NCBI GenBank assembly: GCA_040756995.1
Contig: JBFLYK010000002.1
Location: 310,001 to 374,000 of the forward strand
Origin: BP-133 sp040756995
GTDB lineage: Bacteria > Actinomycetota > Acidimicrobiia > IMCC26256 > BP-133
Direction: 5' to 3'
DNA length: 64,000 bases
The notes under the pieces are model-generated. The model was given only the letters and a program-made list of their open reading frames with translations, searched no databases and was not told the DNA's origin. Both the position numbers and the translations under genes were made by a program. Positions 45,522 through 52,849 of this stretch are shown one piece after another. Within the stretch, counting starts at the first letter, position 1; every line of letters starts with the position of its first letter.

Positions 45522-45962
45522 TCAGAGCAATGTCAGCGAGAGATCGCGGAACTGTTTGAAGGCGCGGTCGGTGGTGACCACGGTCAATTGGCCAGCCAGG
45601 GCGAAGGCGGCGAGGTAGGCGTCCATCCACAGCTTCGGCGATGCCGTCCGTTTGGCAGCGAGTTGCTTCCAGCGGTCTTCGATGCCGGGTGGTTCTCCGG
45701 GGCGAAATTCGATGCGATCGTCGGCCAGCAATGATTCGTACGCCGACCAGGCCGCGGCGTTGGTGAGCGGCTTGTTGCCGTAGGGGGCGAGGACCGCGGC
45801 GTTGGTGAGCAGGCGAAGGAACGACTGCTGGGTGGACCGGCAGAACAGCACCTGACCCGAGTCCTCGACCGAGTCGAACCATTGCCGGGCGACGGAGTGC
45901 CGGGCATGACCCGACAGCGCCAGGGCCAACCAGACATTGACGTCGCAGAGCTGTGCGGTCAC
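45522..45962 (-). CDS. vapC: VapC-type PIN-domain toxin
   Basis: 146 residues from GTG 45962. The PIN fold starts with QLCDVNVWLALALSGH (first acidic residue Asp7), continues with a STQQSFLRLLTNAAV helix, and has later acidic sites in LWMDAYLAAFA and VVTTDRAF. PIN toxins are Mg-dependent RNases. It is read from the second copy of a 123-bp duplication, so a truncated vapC copy separates it from its antitoxin gene. Confidence 0.9.
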   Translation of the reverse strand: MTAQLCDVNVWLALALSGHARHSVARQWFDSVEDSGQVLFCRSTQQSFLRLLTNAAVLAPYGNKPLTNAAAWSAYESLLADDRIEFRPGEPPGIEDRWKQLAAKRTASPKLWMDAYLAAFALAGQLTVVTTDRAFKQFRDLSLTLL

Positions 45963-46113
45963 CGCTCAGGCGACGTTCTTCGAGTCCTCGACCGAGTCGA
46001 ACCATTGCCGGGCGACGGAGTGCCGGGCATGACCCGACAGCGCCAGGGCCAACCAGACATTGACGTCGCAGAGCTGTGCGGTCACCGCTCAGGCGACGTT
46101 CTTCGAGTCCTCG
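45858..46113. repeat. 123-bp tandem duplication spanning the vapB-vapC junction
   Basis: Bases 45858-45980 and 45981-46103 are the same 123-bp unit in tandem. A further 10 bp (CGAGTCCTCG) at 46104-46113 begins a third copy. The unit covers the last codons of the antitoxin gene, the junction and the first 34 codons of vapC. CGAGTCCTCG occurs both within vapC and within the antitoxin, suggesting duplication by recombination between these 10-bp microhomologies. Confidence 0.95.
45966..46085 (-). pseudogene. Truncated duplicate of vapC
   Basis: GTG 46085 opens a 39-residue frame identical to the first 34 residues of VapC (to FDSVED), then ends with SKNVA, the tail of the antitoxin, because the duplication joined the two in the same frame. 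It keeps the first catalytic aspartate but lacks the rest of the PIN fold. It occupies the normal vapC position 3 bp after the antitoxin stop. The full toxin is then read from the second GTG at 45962. Confidence 0.85.
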
Positions 46114-46355
46114 TCGAGCAGGATGGCCGCGACCCGTTCCGGCGTCATCTCGTCGTCGGGCTTGGCCTGGTGCGCGGTCTGCACAAGGGGAAGCCTGACC
46201 CGTTGAGGAACAGCCCCCTGTTCGACCGAAGACTCTTCGCCAAGGCCTCGCCGAAGGAGTTCGGCGATCATCTCCTTGAGCTTCCGGTTCTCCTCGATCG
46301 CCCGGATCTTGATGGCGCGAACAAGCTCCGCCGGTAGATCGACCGTCGTTTTCAT
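46089..46355 (-). CDS. vapB: VapB-type ribbon-helix-helix antitoxin
   Basis: 88 residues from ATG 46355. The N-terminus MKTTVDLPAELVRAIKIRAI is a ribbon-helix-helix DNA-binding motif. The C-terminal half, with MTPERVAAILLDEDSKNVA, should bind the toxin. An in-frame ATG at 46364 overlaps a TAAAAT -10 box, so the transcript probably begins at or next to 46355 and is leaderless. Confidence 0.85.
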   Translation of the reverse strand: MKTTVDLPAELVRAIKIRAIEENRKLKEMIAELLRRGLGEESSVEQGAVPQRVRLPLVQTAHQAKPDDEMTPERVAAILLDEDSKNVA

Positions 46356-46360
46356 AAAAG

Positions 46361-46380
46361 CCATTTTACCAGCTAGCTGG
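46361..46380 (-). promoter_or_regulatory. vapBC promoter and operator
   Basis: The palindrome CCAGCTAGCTGG (46369-46380) abuts a TAAAAT -10 box (46368-46363, minus strand) directly before vapB. VapB-type proteins autoregulate by binding such dyads, so this is the expected operator. Confidence 0.55.
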
Positions 46381-46629
46381 AAAAGCGGGACTATCGATTC
46401 CCGGCTGCCGCCGAGCGACGAGGGGGGAAAGGATCCGGTACCCGTCCCAGTCCCCTCACCTCACCCGCCCCCGCCCAAAAGGGCCAAACAACGCGGAGTG
46501 ACACAACTGTTTCGAGGCGTCGCAGGGACGCCGGAGTCGAGAGCGGAAGTCTTCTGGCCGTTGCCTTCTTCGGGCCGCCTAACTCGATAAATCAGGCAGT
46601 CCTAAAACAACGTTAAGGAGGATCGGCCG

Positions 46630-48156
46630 ATGTTCCGTTCCCGCTTTCGCAGACTCGCGGTCTCCTTGCTGGCCCTGATCTTTACGGTCCCCGGGACCTG
46701 GGTCGTCGCCCACGAGATCCCACCCAGCGGGGGCCCCGTCGGGGTACTCATCGCTGACCATGGCGAGCCGCCGGAATACAACGAATGGACGTACTACAGC
46801 TTCCGGAAATTCTTCCAGCACCTCATCGAAATGGGGCTCATCCCATCGTTCGTCACCGCCATCGACGGCGGAACGATCCTGCAGGACCGTCGCTGCCCCA
46901 TGTGCTCCGAGGACCGCAGGCTCGAAGACCCGACCTACGTCCCCGACTTCGTCGACGCCTGGCTGAGGCCCCAACCCGGCCCGGCGGTGTTCGTGCCCGC
47001 CAGCGACTCGCTGCCCGCCCACTACGTCATGCCCGGCGGGCCCGGGCTGCGGGAGCCGGACATCTTCGAGCACGTCGGCCTCTCCGTCTGGGACGAGTGG
47101 CGCCGCATGGGCGGCCGCTCACCGAACTACGACGAGAAACTGCCTCGCAAGGAAGCGGTCATCGCCGCCTTCAAGGAGCAGTACGGCGACCGGGTCGCCA
47201 TCCGGGTCGGCTACGGCATCGACCCCCGCATCAACGGCTCCGACCAGAGCATCCGCCGGGCGGTGGAAGGGCTGGTGAACCGGGACCGGGTCGAGGCGCT
47301 GGTCGTCGCCTACCACGGAGCCGGCTTCTCCGACATCATGCAGACCCACATGATCAACCACGAGATCCACGAGGTCCTCGACCAACTCGGCGCCCACCAT
47401 CTTCCCGTGCGGTTCACCGGCTCGCCCGAGACCGGCCAGATGGCCGGCACCCCCCAGTACGTTCAGGCCGTAATGGAGAAGGTCAAAGCCGAACTGGCGA
47501 TGGTGCCCCAGGGCACCGACGTGGCCCTGCACCTCTCCGGCCACGGCCTGCCCTTCACCGATTGCGCCCCAGAGAACGACGACTACTCCTGCGCCGAAGA
47601 CGGCTACCACACCTATTCCCGCAACCTCTTCCTGCGGGTCCGCGACGCCATCCAGCGCGACATCAGCTGGTCCGGCCGCCTCGGCATCTTCCACGTCTAC
47701 GGCGACAGCGCCGACGACGAGCACGACCCCGAAGACCTGGTCGACAGCCCCATGGAAGCCCTCGAACACCACAAGGCCGCCGGCTATCAGCAGGTGATCG
47801 ACATCCCCTACGAGTTCGACGCCAACTCGCGGGACACCCTCATCGTACTGCGCCAGGGCTACGGTCTCGAACCCCCGAACTGGAACAGCCGCCTGGAGAG
47901 CTTCTTCACCTACAAAGGCACCCTCCCGGTCAAGATCGCCAACTCCTTCGGAAACGAAACTCTCAAGACCGCTGCTCTCCAGCAACTGATCACCGACGCC
48001 CTGGACGAGTTCCTGCCCGCCGAGCCGACCAAGCCGGGCAAGACCAAGGGCGAAGGCAAGGGCAAGCCCACTACGACCACCACGGCGCCGGCGCCACCGC
48101 ATGCCCACCAGGAAGACGACGGCGTCTTCCGTGGCGTGCTCGCTGGACGCTTCTGA
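46630..48156 (+). CDS. Secreted ferrochelatase-like (class II chelatase superfamily) protein
   Basis: 508 residues. AAGGAGGA upstream of ATG supports the start. A signal peptide (about 8-28) is followed by GVLIADHGEPPEYNEW, echoing the first strand of ferrochelatases. VVAYHGAGFSDI comes later, and LHLSGHGLPFTDC resembles the ferrochelatase SAHGLP motif carrying the metal histidine. The C-terminus is a Lys/Gly/Thr-rich tail. Ferrochelatases and CbiX-type chelatases are cytoplasmic or membrane-associated, so a secreted member is unusual. Metal scavenging or tetrapyrrole handling outside the membrane is an inference; substrate unknown. Confidence 0.65.
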   Translation: MFRSRFRRLAVSLLALIFTVPGTWVVAHEIPPSGGPVGVLIADHGEPPEYNEWTYYSFRKFFQHLIEMGLIPSFVTAIDGGTILQDRRCPMCSEDRRLEDPTYVPDFVDAWLRPQPGPAVFVPASDSLPAHYVMPGGPGLREPDIFEHVGLSVWDEWRRMGGRSPNYDEKLPRKEAVIAAFKEQYGDRVAIRVGYGIDPRINGSDQSIRRAVEGLVNRDRVEALVVAYHGAGFSDIMQTHMINHEIHEVLDQLGAHHLPVRFTGSPETGQMAGTPQYVQAVMEKVKAELAMVPQGTDVALHLSGHGLPFTDCAPENDDYSCAEDGYHTYSRNLFLRVRDAIQRDISWSGRLGIFHVYGDSADDEHDPEDLVDSPMEALEHHKAAGYQQVIDIPYEFDANSRDTLIVLRQGYGLEPPNWNSRLESFFTYKGTLPVKIANSFGNETLKTAALQQLITDALDEFLPAEPTKPGKTKGEGKGKPTTTTTAPAPPHAHQEDDGVFRGVLAGRF

Positions 48157-48402
48157 GCCACACCGAGTTCGACCTCAGCGCAGCGGATGGTGGCAGTGGC
48201 GCCGGCAGGCCCTGCTGCCACCATCCTCGCGCTAGTCGGGGCCGGCTCAACACCTGGCCTAACGGAGATGTTGATGGCACCGTCACGGTGCTGGATCTGC
48301 TGGGGGGTCGCTCGTCGGCAGAGTCCGTGCACGGCCACGAGGTGACCGTTGGCAGCGAGCTCGATCCGGCCGCCCCGACGGCGGCGGAGATATTCCGTCG
48401 CC

Positions 48403-49080
48403 TCAGCGCATCGCCGTGTGCTCCTTTGCGACGTGAACGACGCCGAGCAGTTCGCCTTCGGGCGTGGTCACGATCACCTCCTCGACCCGCCGGTGTGCCA
48501 TGCGTTCGAGGAGCGGAACCAGCGGCTCATGGGCCCGGACGGTCGTCGGCCCGGCCTCCATGATGTCTTCGACCCGCGTCTGCCCGCTCGTGCCCGCCGT
48601 ATTGGCCCGGAGACGTCCCAGGACGATCCGGTGTTGGTTCACGACGACGAATGTCGCGCCGGGGTTCGTGGTCACGGCGTGATCGACGAGATCCTCCGGG
48701 GAACAGGTCGGCGGGTCTCGGTCGGCGCCGTCGAGAGCCGTCCGCTGGGACGGATCAGCGCGTACCGTCACCAGGCCGGCAGCCATCCAGTCGACCTTCC
48801 CGGCGGCATAGTCGTACACCGGGTTGTAGCCAAGTCGTTCGAGCCGCCACGCGGCTCGGGGGCTCATGTCTCAAAGACCGTCCCAGCAGTAGACGACCAC
48901 GGGTCTCGAAGCGTCGAGGATTCGGGTAGCGGTCTCGGCATCGAGCTGTTTGAGGGGCAGGTTGACCGCTCCGGGAAGGTGCTCCTGGTCGTATTCCGCT
49001 CGGGGCAGGACCTCGATCAACTGTGCGTCCGCCTCCTCGAGCAGCCGGAGCAGCTCCCGGCGGTTAACGACGGCCGGCAT
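48403..49080 (-). CDS. Rhodanese-CBS fusion with in-frame TGA at the catalytic cysteine (possible selenoprotein)
   Basis: Read through one TGA (48873-48871) the gene gives 225 residues. Residues 1-90 are a rhodanese domain (LIEVLPRAEYDQEHLPGAVN, VVVYCWDGL then TGA then DMSPRAAW), with VYDYAAGKVDWMAAGL after it and a CBS domain about 165-225 (RVEDIMEAGPTTVRA). In rhodaneses the active loop is C-x4-R. Here TGA stands exactly where that cysteine should be (TGA-D-M-S-P-R). A GC-rich hairpin lies 12 nt beyond the TGA. Either selenocysteine is inserted or the gene is broken into 69- and 154-residue frames. A MerR-type promoter drives the operon. Confidence 0.7.
48840..48858 (-). promoter_or_regulatory. 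Candidate bacterial SECIS hairpin after the rhodanese TGA
   Basis: On the minus strand CGAGCCGC-GTG-GCGGCTCG forms a perfect 8-bp stem with a 3-nt loop beginning with G. The loop starts 20 nt after the TGA. As I recall the bacterial SECIS model, it asks for a small apical loop with G in the first two positions at roughly 16-37 nt from UGA. The hairpin could also arise by chance from GC-rich codons. Confidence 0.4.
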
Positions 49081-49180
49081 GGTCGACCGCGGCGCGTGCC
49101 ACGTTGAGGTCTGGCACCGGGGCAGGTCTTGTCATCCGGCGGTTGGGGCACCCCGGGACGTAGAGCACATCGATCTCCAT
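49064..49180 (-). CDS. Truncated thioredoxin-like (seleno)protein-family fragment
   Basis: 38 residues. The beginning, MEIDVLYVPGCPNRR, matches the first strand and active-site region of small thioredoxin-like proteins found near MerR genes (the family NCBI calls DF family (seleno)protein). The remaining about 70 residues of the fold are absent, and the frame ends 17 bp inside the rhodanese gene. It probably represents a deletion product that still serves as leader gene of the rhodanese operon. Confidence 0.45.
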   Translation of the reverse strand: MEIDVLYVPGCPNRRMTRPAPVPDLNVARAAVDHAGRR

Positions 49181-49189
49181 GACCGGTAC

Positions 49190-49219
49190 GGTAAGGGTTC
49201 CAGTGCACTGGAAGGTCAA
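49190..49219 (-). promoter_or_regulatory. MerR-type promoter/operator of the rhodanese operon
   Basis: Minus strand: TTGACC as -35 (49219-49214), an 18-bp spacer containing the perfect palindrome TTCCAGTGCACTGGAA (49198-49213), and CTTACC as -10. A long spacer with a central dyad is the MerR-family hallmark. The same layout occurs at 50945-50974. Confidence 0.65.
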
Positions 49220-49227
49220 GAGAGGAC

Positions 49228-49417
49228 ATGCGAATCGGTGAGCTCGGGCAACGGTCAGGGGGTATCGACCAAGACCATCCGCTACTACGAAGACATCGGG
49301 CTCGTCCCGCCGGCCCCACGGTTGGCGTCGGGATACCGCGACTACGAGCCGTCGATGCTCGATCGTCTCGCCTTGATCATGATCCCGGGCGGATCTGCCA
49401 TGGTCGGACCGACGTGA
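49228..49417 (+). pseudogene. MerR-family regulator, frameshifted and truncated
   Basis: ATG 49228 reads MRIGELGQRSG. After a run of five G (49258-49262) the continuing MerR sequence VSTKTIRYYEDIGLVPP and then SGYRDYEPSMLDRLALI is found one frame over and ends at 49417. Removing one G restores a normal MerR winged-helix start. However, the dimerisation helix and effector-binding end are also missing, so the gene is truncated as well. It is divergent from the rhodanese operon whose promoter has a MerR-type operator. Confidence 0.75.
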
Positions 49418-49460
49418 GCAGCGAGCCGGCACGCGATGTCAGTGTAGGTTGACAGCAGCG

Positions 49461-49486
49461 CAGCTGTCAGCTTAAGCTGACAGCTG
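49461..49486. promoter_or_regulatory. Perfect 26-bp palindrome at the start of the HTH gene
   Basis: Thirteen-base arms (CAGCTGTCAGCTT and its complement) meet at the centre. The last base is the G of the GTG start at 49486. TTGACAGC lies just upstream, an additional half-site or -35 box. The position predicts tight autoregulation of the HTH/Clp-N pair. Confidence 0.7.
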
Positions 49487-49728
49487 TGGACGAGATGACG
49501 CAACTGGCTGAAGCGGTCGACAGCCGTGATCCCGCCGTCGGACTGGCGGCCGTGGCCGCCCTCCGGACGCTGGTCGACGAGCTCGAGACCCTGCACGTGG
49601 AAAACGCCCGGGCCTGCGGCTGGTCATGGCAGGCCATCGCTGACGTCCTCGGCGTCAGCCGCCAGTCAGCCCACAAGAAGCATCATGCCAAGACGCTTCG
49701 GCCCCGTCGGCGGCGGCGCAGAGGGTGA
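49486..49728 (+). CDS. Small HTH DNA-binding protein
   Basis: 80 residues. The C-terminal HTH reads GWSWQAIADVLGVSRQSAHK followed by a basic Lys/Arg tail. The N-terminal 45 residues form helices (LRTLVDELETLHVENARACG). Proteins of this type in actinomycetes are often encoded directly before a Clp N-terminal-domain protein, as here (GTGA overlap). The palindrome overlapping the start suggests self-repression. GTG 49486 is used; ATG 49495 is an alternative. Confidence 0.82.
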   Translation: MDEMTQLAEAVDSRDPAVGLAAVAALRTLVDELETLHVENARACGWSWQAIADVLGVSRQSAHKKHHAKTLRPRRRRRRG

Positions 49729-50384
49729 AGCCGCCCATGCTCGAACGGTTCGATCAGCCGGCCACCAAGGTCATCAAGGCCGCCTTCGCCGAGGCGACCA
49801 ACCTGGGCGACGAGGCGGTCGGCACCGAGCACCTCCTGCTTGCGCTGGCCTCGGCCACGACCGTCACCGCGAGGCTGCTCGAGGAAGCCGGCGCCGGGGC
49901 GGCGGATATCCGCCGCGTCCTCGCCACCACCCGCCAGCGGCCCAACCTGCGGCGTGACCAGGAGACGCTCCTCGCCACGCTCGGCGTCGACCTCGCCGAG
50001 ATTCGCCGCCGGGCCGAGGAGACCTTCGGCGCCGAGGCCGTCGCTCGAGCCGCGTGGCGCGTCCGGCGGCCACGCCGTCGCCGGCCGCTTTGGAGCTGGA
50101 TCTCCTGCAGCAAGCCGCTCCCCAGGCGAAGGTGTGACAGTGACAGCCCCTTGGCCGGCCAGCCTCTCGCCCTGATCCCCCGGGTCAAACGACTCCTCGA
50201 GCGAGGCAGCCGAGAGGCTCGCCCCCAGCTCGCCTCGCCCAGTCATCTGCTCCTGGTGCTCATCACCGGGAACGAACCGGCCTGCGAGATCCTCACCAAC
50301 CTTGGTGTCGACCTCACCGCCCTGGTGACTGCGACCCGCCGGGAGATTGATGAGCGGGGAGCCGCCGGCGAGCGCGCCAGCTAA
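49725..50384 (+). CDS. Clp N-terminal domain protein (no ATPase)
   Basis: 219 residues with two Clp-N repeats: residues about 5-75 (FDQPATKVIKAAFAEATNLG, GTEHLLLALAS) and about 150-210 (IPRVKRLLERGSREA, SPSHLLLVLITG), separated by a basic, low-complexity linker. There are no Walker motifs, so it is not an unfoldase itself. Stand-alone Clp-N proteins may act as adaptors or competitors for Clp ATPases. It is coupled to the HTH gene by GTGA. ATG 49737 is an alternative start close to the domain edge. Confidence 0.82.
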   Translation: MKPPMLERFDQPATKVIKAAFAEATNLGDEAVGTEHLLLALASATTVTARLLEEAGAGAADIRRVLATTRQRPNLRRDQETLLATLGVDLAEIRRRAEETFGAEAVARAAWRVRRPRRRRPLWSWISCSKPLPRRRCDSDSPLAGQPLALIPRVKRLLERGSREARPQLASPSHLLLVLITGNEPACEILTNLGVDLTALVTATRREIDERGAAGERAS

Positions 50385-50650
50385 CGAACCGAGCCCGAAG
50401 ATCCCTCTAGATCGCCACTGCCTGCCGGCGGAAAGCTTCTGCTTGGAACTGAGCGGCGGCGGCTCGATGAATACGGGTGCGCTTTTCGGCAGCCGCCTTG
50501 TGCTCCTCCATGGTGTCGGGCGGGCCTCGGGCCCCATGCAACCCTTTGTATCAACCGGCGGCGTCACCAGCGACTGGCCGTCAATTCTCCAGGAGCGGCC
50601 TGTCGGAATCCGGCAGCCAGGGATCGGTCCGGACGATGCCAACAGTCCCG

Positions 50651-50914
50651 CTAGAGGGGTTGCCCGATTCCGGCCGCCCGAAGCTGCTCGGGGGTGACTT
50701 CACCGCTCTGGCAGCAGGCGGCGACGGTGCCCTCGACCACCACGGTGGGGACCCTGCCGATGCCGTACTGCCGGGCCCTCTCCAGCCCGGATTCCCGCAG
50801 GTCGTATACCGTGACGTCACAGTCGGGGCACGCCAGCTCCTGGACCAGCCGGACCGCCGGGTCGCAGACGGGACAGCCGGCGGTGAAGACCTCGACCTGT
50901 CGCTTCGCCATCAT
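50651..50914 (-). CDS. Thioredoxin/glutaredoxin-like CxxC protein of a MerR unit
   Basis: 87 residues from ATG 50914, with AAGGAG upstream. A compact thioredoxin fold: VEVFTAGCPVCDPAV carries the CxxC (Cys14, Cys17), IGRVPTVVVEG has the cis-proline, and a further CC pair occurs in VAACCQSG. Such proteins with MerR regulators handle metals or thiol stress (mercury, copper or zinc related), but the exact ligand is unknown. It diverges from the MerR gene at 50993 across a typical MerR operator. Confidence 0.82.
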   Translation of the reverse strand: MMAKRQVEVFTAGCPVCDPAVRLVQELACPDCDVTVYDLRESGLERARQYGIGRVPTVVVEGTVAACCQSGEVTPEQLRAAGIGQPL

Positions 50915-50944
50915 GTTCATCTCCTTGTGTGGGTACATTGCGAC

Positions 50945-50974
50945 GGTAAAGGGTTGCCCCTGGGGCAAGGTCAA
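50945..50974 (-). promoter_or_regulatory. MerR-type promoter/operator of the CxxC protein gene
   Basis: Minus strand: TTGACC (-35) at 50974-50969, a spacer holding the palindrome TTGCCCC-A-GGGGCAA (50954-50968), and TTTACC as -10 at 50950-50945. The spacer is 18 bp (20 if the -10 is shifted). It matches metal-responsive MerR promoters in layout. Confidence 0.7.
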
Positions 50975-50992
50975 GCGTGCGAGAGAGGTTTT

Positions 50993-51424
50993 ATGGCCAG
51001 CGCCAGCATCACGGTGGGAGAGGCGGCGCGACGGGCCGGCGTGAGCCCCAAGGCGGTGCGTCTCTACGAGGCGAAAGGGATCCTCCCGCCGGCCGAGCGC
51101 ACCCAGTCGGGCTACCGGACATACAGCGAACAGGACGTCGAGGTGCTCCGGTTTGTCCGCCGAGCCCGGGCGCTCGGCCTGCGCCTGGAGGAGATCGGCC
51201 GGATTCTTGACCTCCAGCGGGAAGGCGCCCAGCCCTGTGGCACCGTGGTCGAACTGCTCGAAGGCCATCTCCGGGAGATCGACCGGACCATGAGGGAGTT
51301 ACGAGCCCTGCGGAGAGATCTGGCCAGCGCGCTCGACGTAGCGAAGTCAAGCGCTGAACGGGGCGACGAGGTTGTCGTGTGCCCCATCATTGAGTCGCCG
51401 GCGTCGTCGCGCTTACGTTCATGA
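50993..51424 (+). CDS. MerR-family metal-responsive transcriptional regulator
   Basis: 143 residues. The N-terminal winged helix reads TVGEAARRAGVSPKAVRLYE then GILPPAERTQSGYRTYSEQD. A long dimerisation helix follows. Cysteines in QPCGTVVELL and at the end in VVVCPIIES are placed like the metal ligands of the CueR/ZntR group. It should bend the 50945 promoter and activate the CxxC gene when metal or thiol stress occurs. The exact inducer is not deducible. Confidence 0.88.
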   Translation: MASASITVGEAARRAGVSPKAVRLYEAKGILPPAERTQSGYRTYSEQDVEVLRFVRRARALGLRLEEIGRILDLQREGAQPCGTVVELLEGHLREIDRTMRELRALRRDLASALDVAKSSAERGDEVVVCPIIESPASSRLRS

Positions 51425-51470
51425 TGACGAGCCGACGGAGACCGCCGCTCAGCATGGCGGCCGCACCGGG

Positions 51471-52004
51471 TCACGCCTGCTCGCCGACCGCAACGCCCCG
51501 TACGTGGGAAAGGTGTCCTCCCAAGTAGCCGTCGATGAGCGCCGTGACGCCTGCCGCGACGGCCAGCGTCTTGGCCCTCGCCTCGTGTTCGCGCCGGCGA
51601 GCCACGTACGAACCGGTGTAGAGAGCCGTCGCCGCCGAGACGGTGAGCGCATGGACCACCCCGACGCGGCGACCGCCATCGTCTTCCGCCCGCTGCCAGT
51701 CAGCCAACCCTGACAGGTGCGCCAGCGGCACAACGGCGAGACCGAGGCCGAGCAGGCGGCGGGCCGCAGCGCTCGACCCGGGCGGCCCGAAGAGGTCCAG
51801 AAAGGTGGCTGCCATCCACGGGCCTTCGACGAAGTCGGTGAGAAGGGCGTGGAATGTGTGTCCCAGCCAGCGACCCTCGAAGAGGCGTCTCCTGCGACCC
51901 GACCCGAGGGCGGCGGTAGCCACCCGGTCGAATGCTCGGACAGCCGGTGTAAGCGAGCCCTCGCCTTCCAGGCGCTCCATCGCTTCGAGACCCGCGTGTC
52001 CCAT
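51471..52004 (-). CDS. DUF2231-like membrane protein
   Basis: 177 residues with four hydrophobic segments. GHTFHALLTDFVEGPWMAAT resembles the H-P-x-H-A-L-L-t-D-F start of DUF2231 membrane proteins, here preceded by about 45 soluble residues. Function unknown. It is the downstream partner of the membrane gene at 52120. ATG 52004 or later in-frame starts are possible. Confidence 0.6.
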   Translation of the reverse strand: MGHAGLEAMERLEGEGSLTPAVRAFDRVATAALGSGRRRRLFEGRWLGHTFHALLTDFVEGPWMAATFLDLFGPPGSSAAARRLLGLGLAVVPLAHLSGLADWQRAEDDGGRRVGVVHALTVSAATALYTGSYVARRREHEARAKTLAVAAGVTALIDGYLGGHLSHVRGVAVGEQA

Positions 52005-52119
52005 GTTCCTCGTTCGCGAAGTTCATCCCCCCGGGAATGCGCCGCGCATGCGGCGCTGGCAGACGACAGGGAAGCTGACCCGCTCCTCCGGCAAGGAAGC
52101 GGCCATGATCACTCCATCT

Positions 52120-52849
52120 TCACGACCGCAGCGCCAGACAGCCCCAACGCCTCACCCGTCCGCCGTCACCCCGCCTGATTCTGAGTGACGTTCGTTCGGC
52201 GTCACAGCGGAGTGCGGCGTAGGCCCGGGTGGCCGCCAGCCCGTAGGCCAGGTGAGGCACGAGGTCTTCGAGCCAGCCCCGCCAGCCCCAGCGGCGGGGA
52301 TCGGTGAGACTGGAGACAGCGGCCGGGCCAGCGCTGGCGGCCATGGCAGCCAGGCCGAGGCCCAGTCCCCGGCGGAAACTGGGCTGGCCCCCATCCGGTC
52401 CGGCGACGAAGGCGTAGCCGACGCCCACCGCTACGCCGTTCGCGAAGCCGAGGAGGGCCCCCAGGGCCCGCCGGCGATTGGCCGCCGATTCGCCCAGGTC
52501 GACTCCGAATGATCCGGCCAGCCGTCCGGCGGCCTCGGCCGGGAGCTCACTCTCCGGCCGGCCGGTGAGAACCATGTCGACGTAGGTCACGGATTCCAGC
52601 GCGAGCGTCCCTACCGCTCCGGCAGTCACGCCCCTGGTACGGACGAGCAGGTCGAGTACTGGGTTCGAGAACTGGGCGGCCGGCCCCCTGATCGGCCGCT
52701 CGGTGATTGTCACCCGTGTCCCGGGCCAGGCGGGCTCGAAGCGCCGCCGCTTGTTGCCCACCACCCAGTGCTCAGAGGAGCGGGGATCGCGGAGCAGCGA
52801 GAAGACGACGTCGGCTGGCGCCGTCGACCATCACGTCGTTGTGAGCCAC
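52120..52849 (-). pseudogene. Frameshifted, internally deleted SRPBCC protein fused to a membrane protein
   Basis: GTG 52849, with GGAGG 5 nt upstream, starts a frame reading AHNDVMVDGA. The sequence continues one frame over as ADVVFSLLRDPRSSEHWVVG, a typical SRPBCC start. After RRRFEPAWP the chain jumps to GTRVTITERPIRGPAAQF, which belongs about 60 residues later in such proteins. It then runs without a stop into a four-helix membrane protein (from about VTAGAVGTLALESVTYVDM) that is normally separate. The membrane half may still be made from an internal start near 52764. Confidence 0.6.

Noticed and set aside
45858..46113. CRISPR array
   Set aside because: Just over two copies of a 123-bp unit with no spacers; it is a tandem duplication of protein-coding DNA.
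46381..46629. Riboswitch upstream of the ferrochelatase-like gene
   Set aside because: I looked for cobalamin- or haem-type conserved boxes and saw none; only a good ribosome site is clear.
48157..48402. Gene between the ferrochelatase-like and rhodanese genes
   Set aside because: No frame has a plausible protein sequence or ribosome site.
50385..50650. Small gene after the Clp-N protein
   Set aside because: Short frames only, no conserved motif; treated as intergenic.
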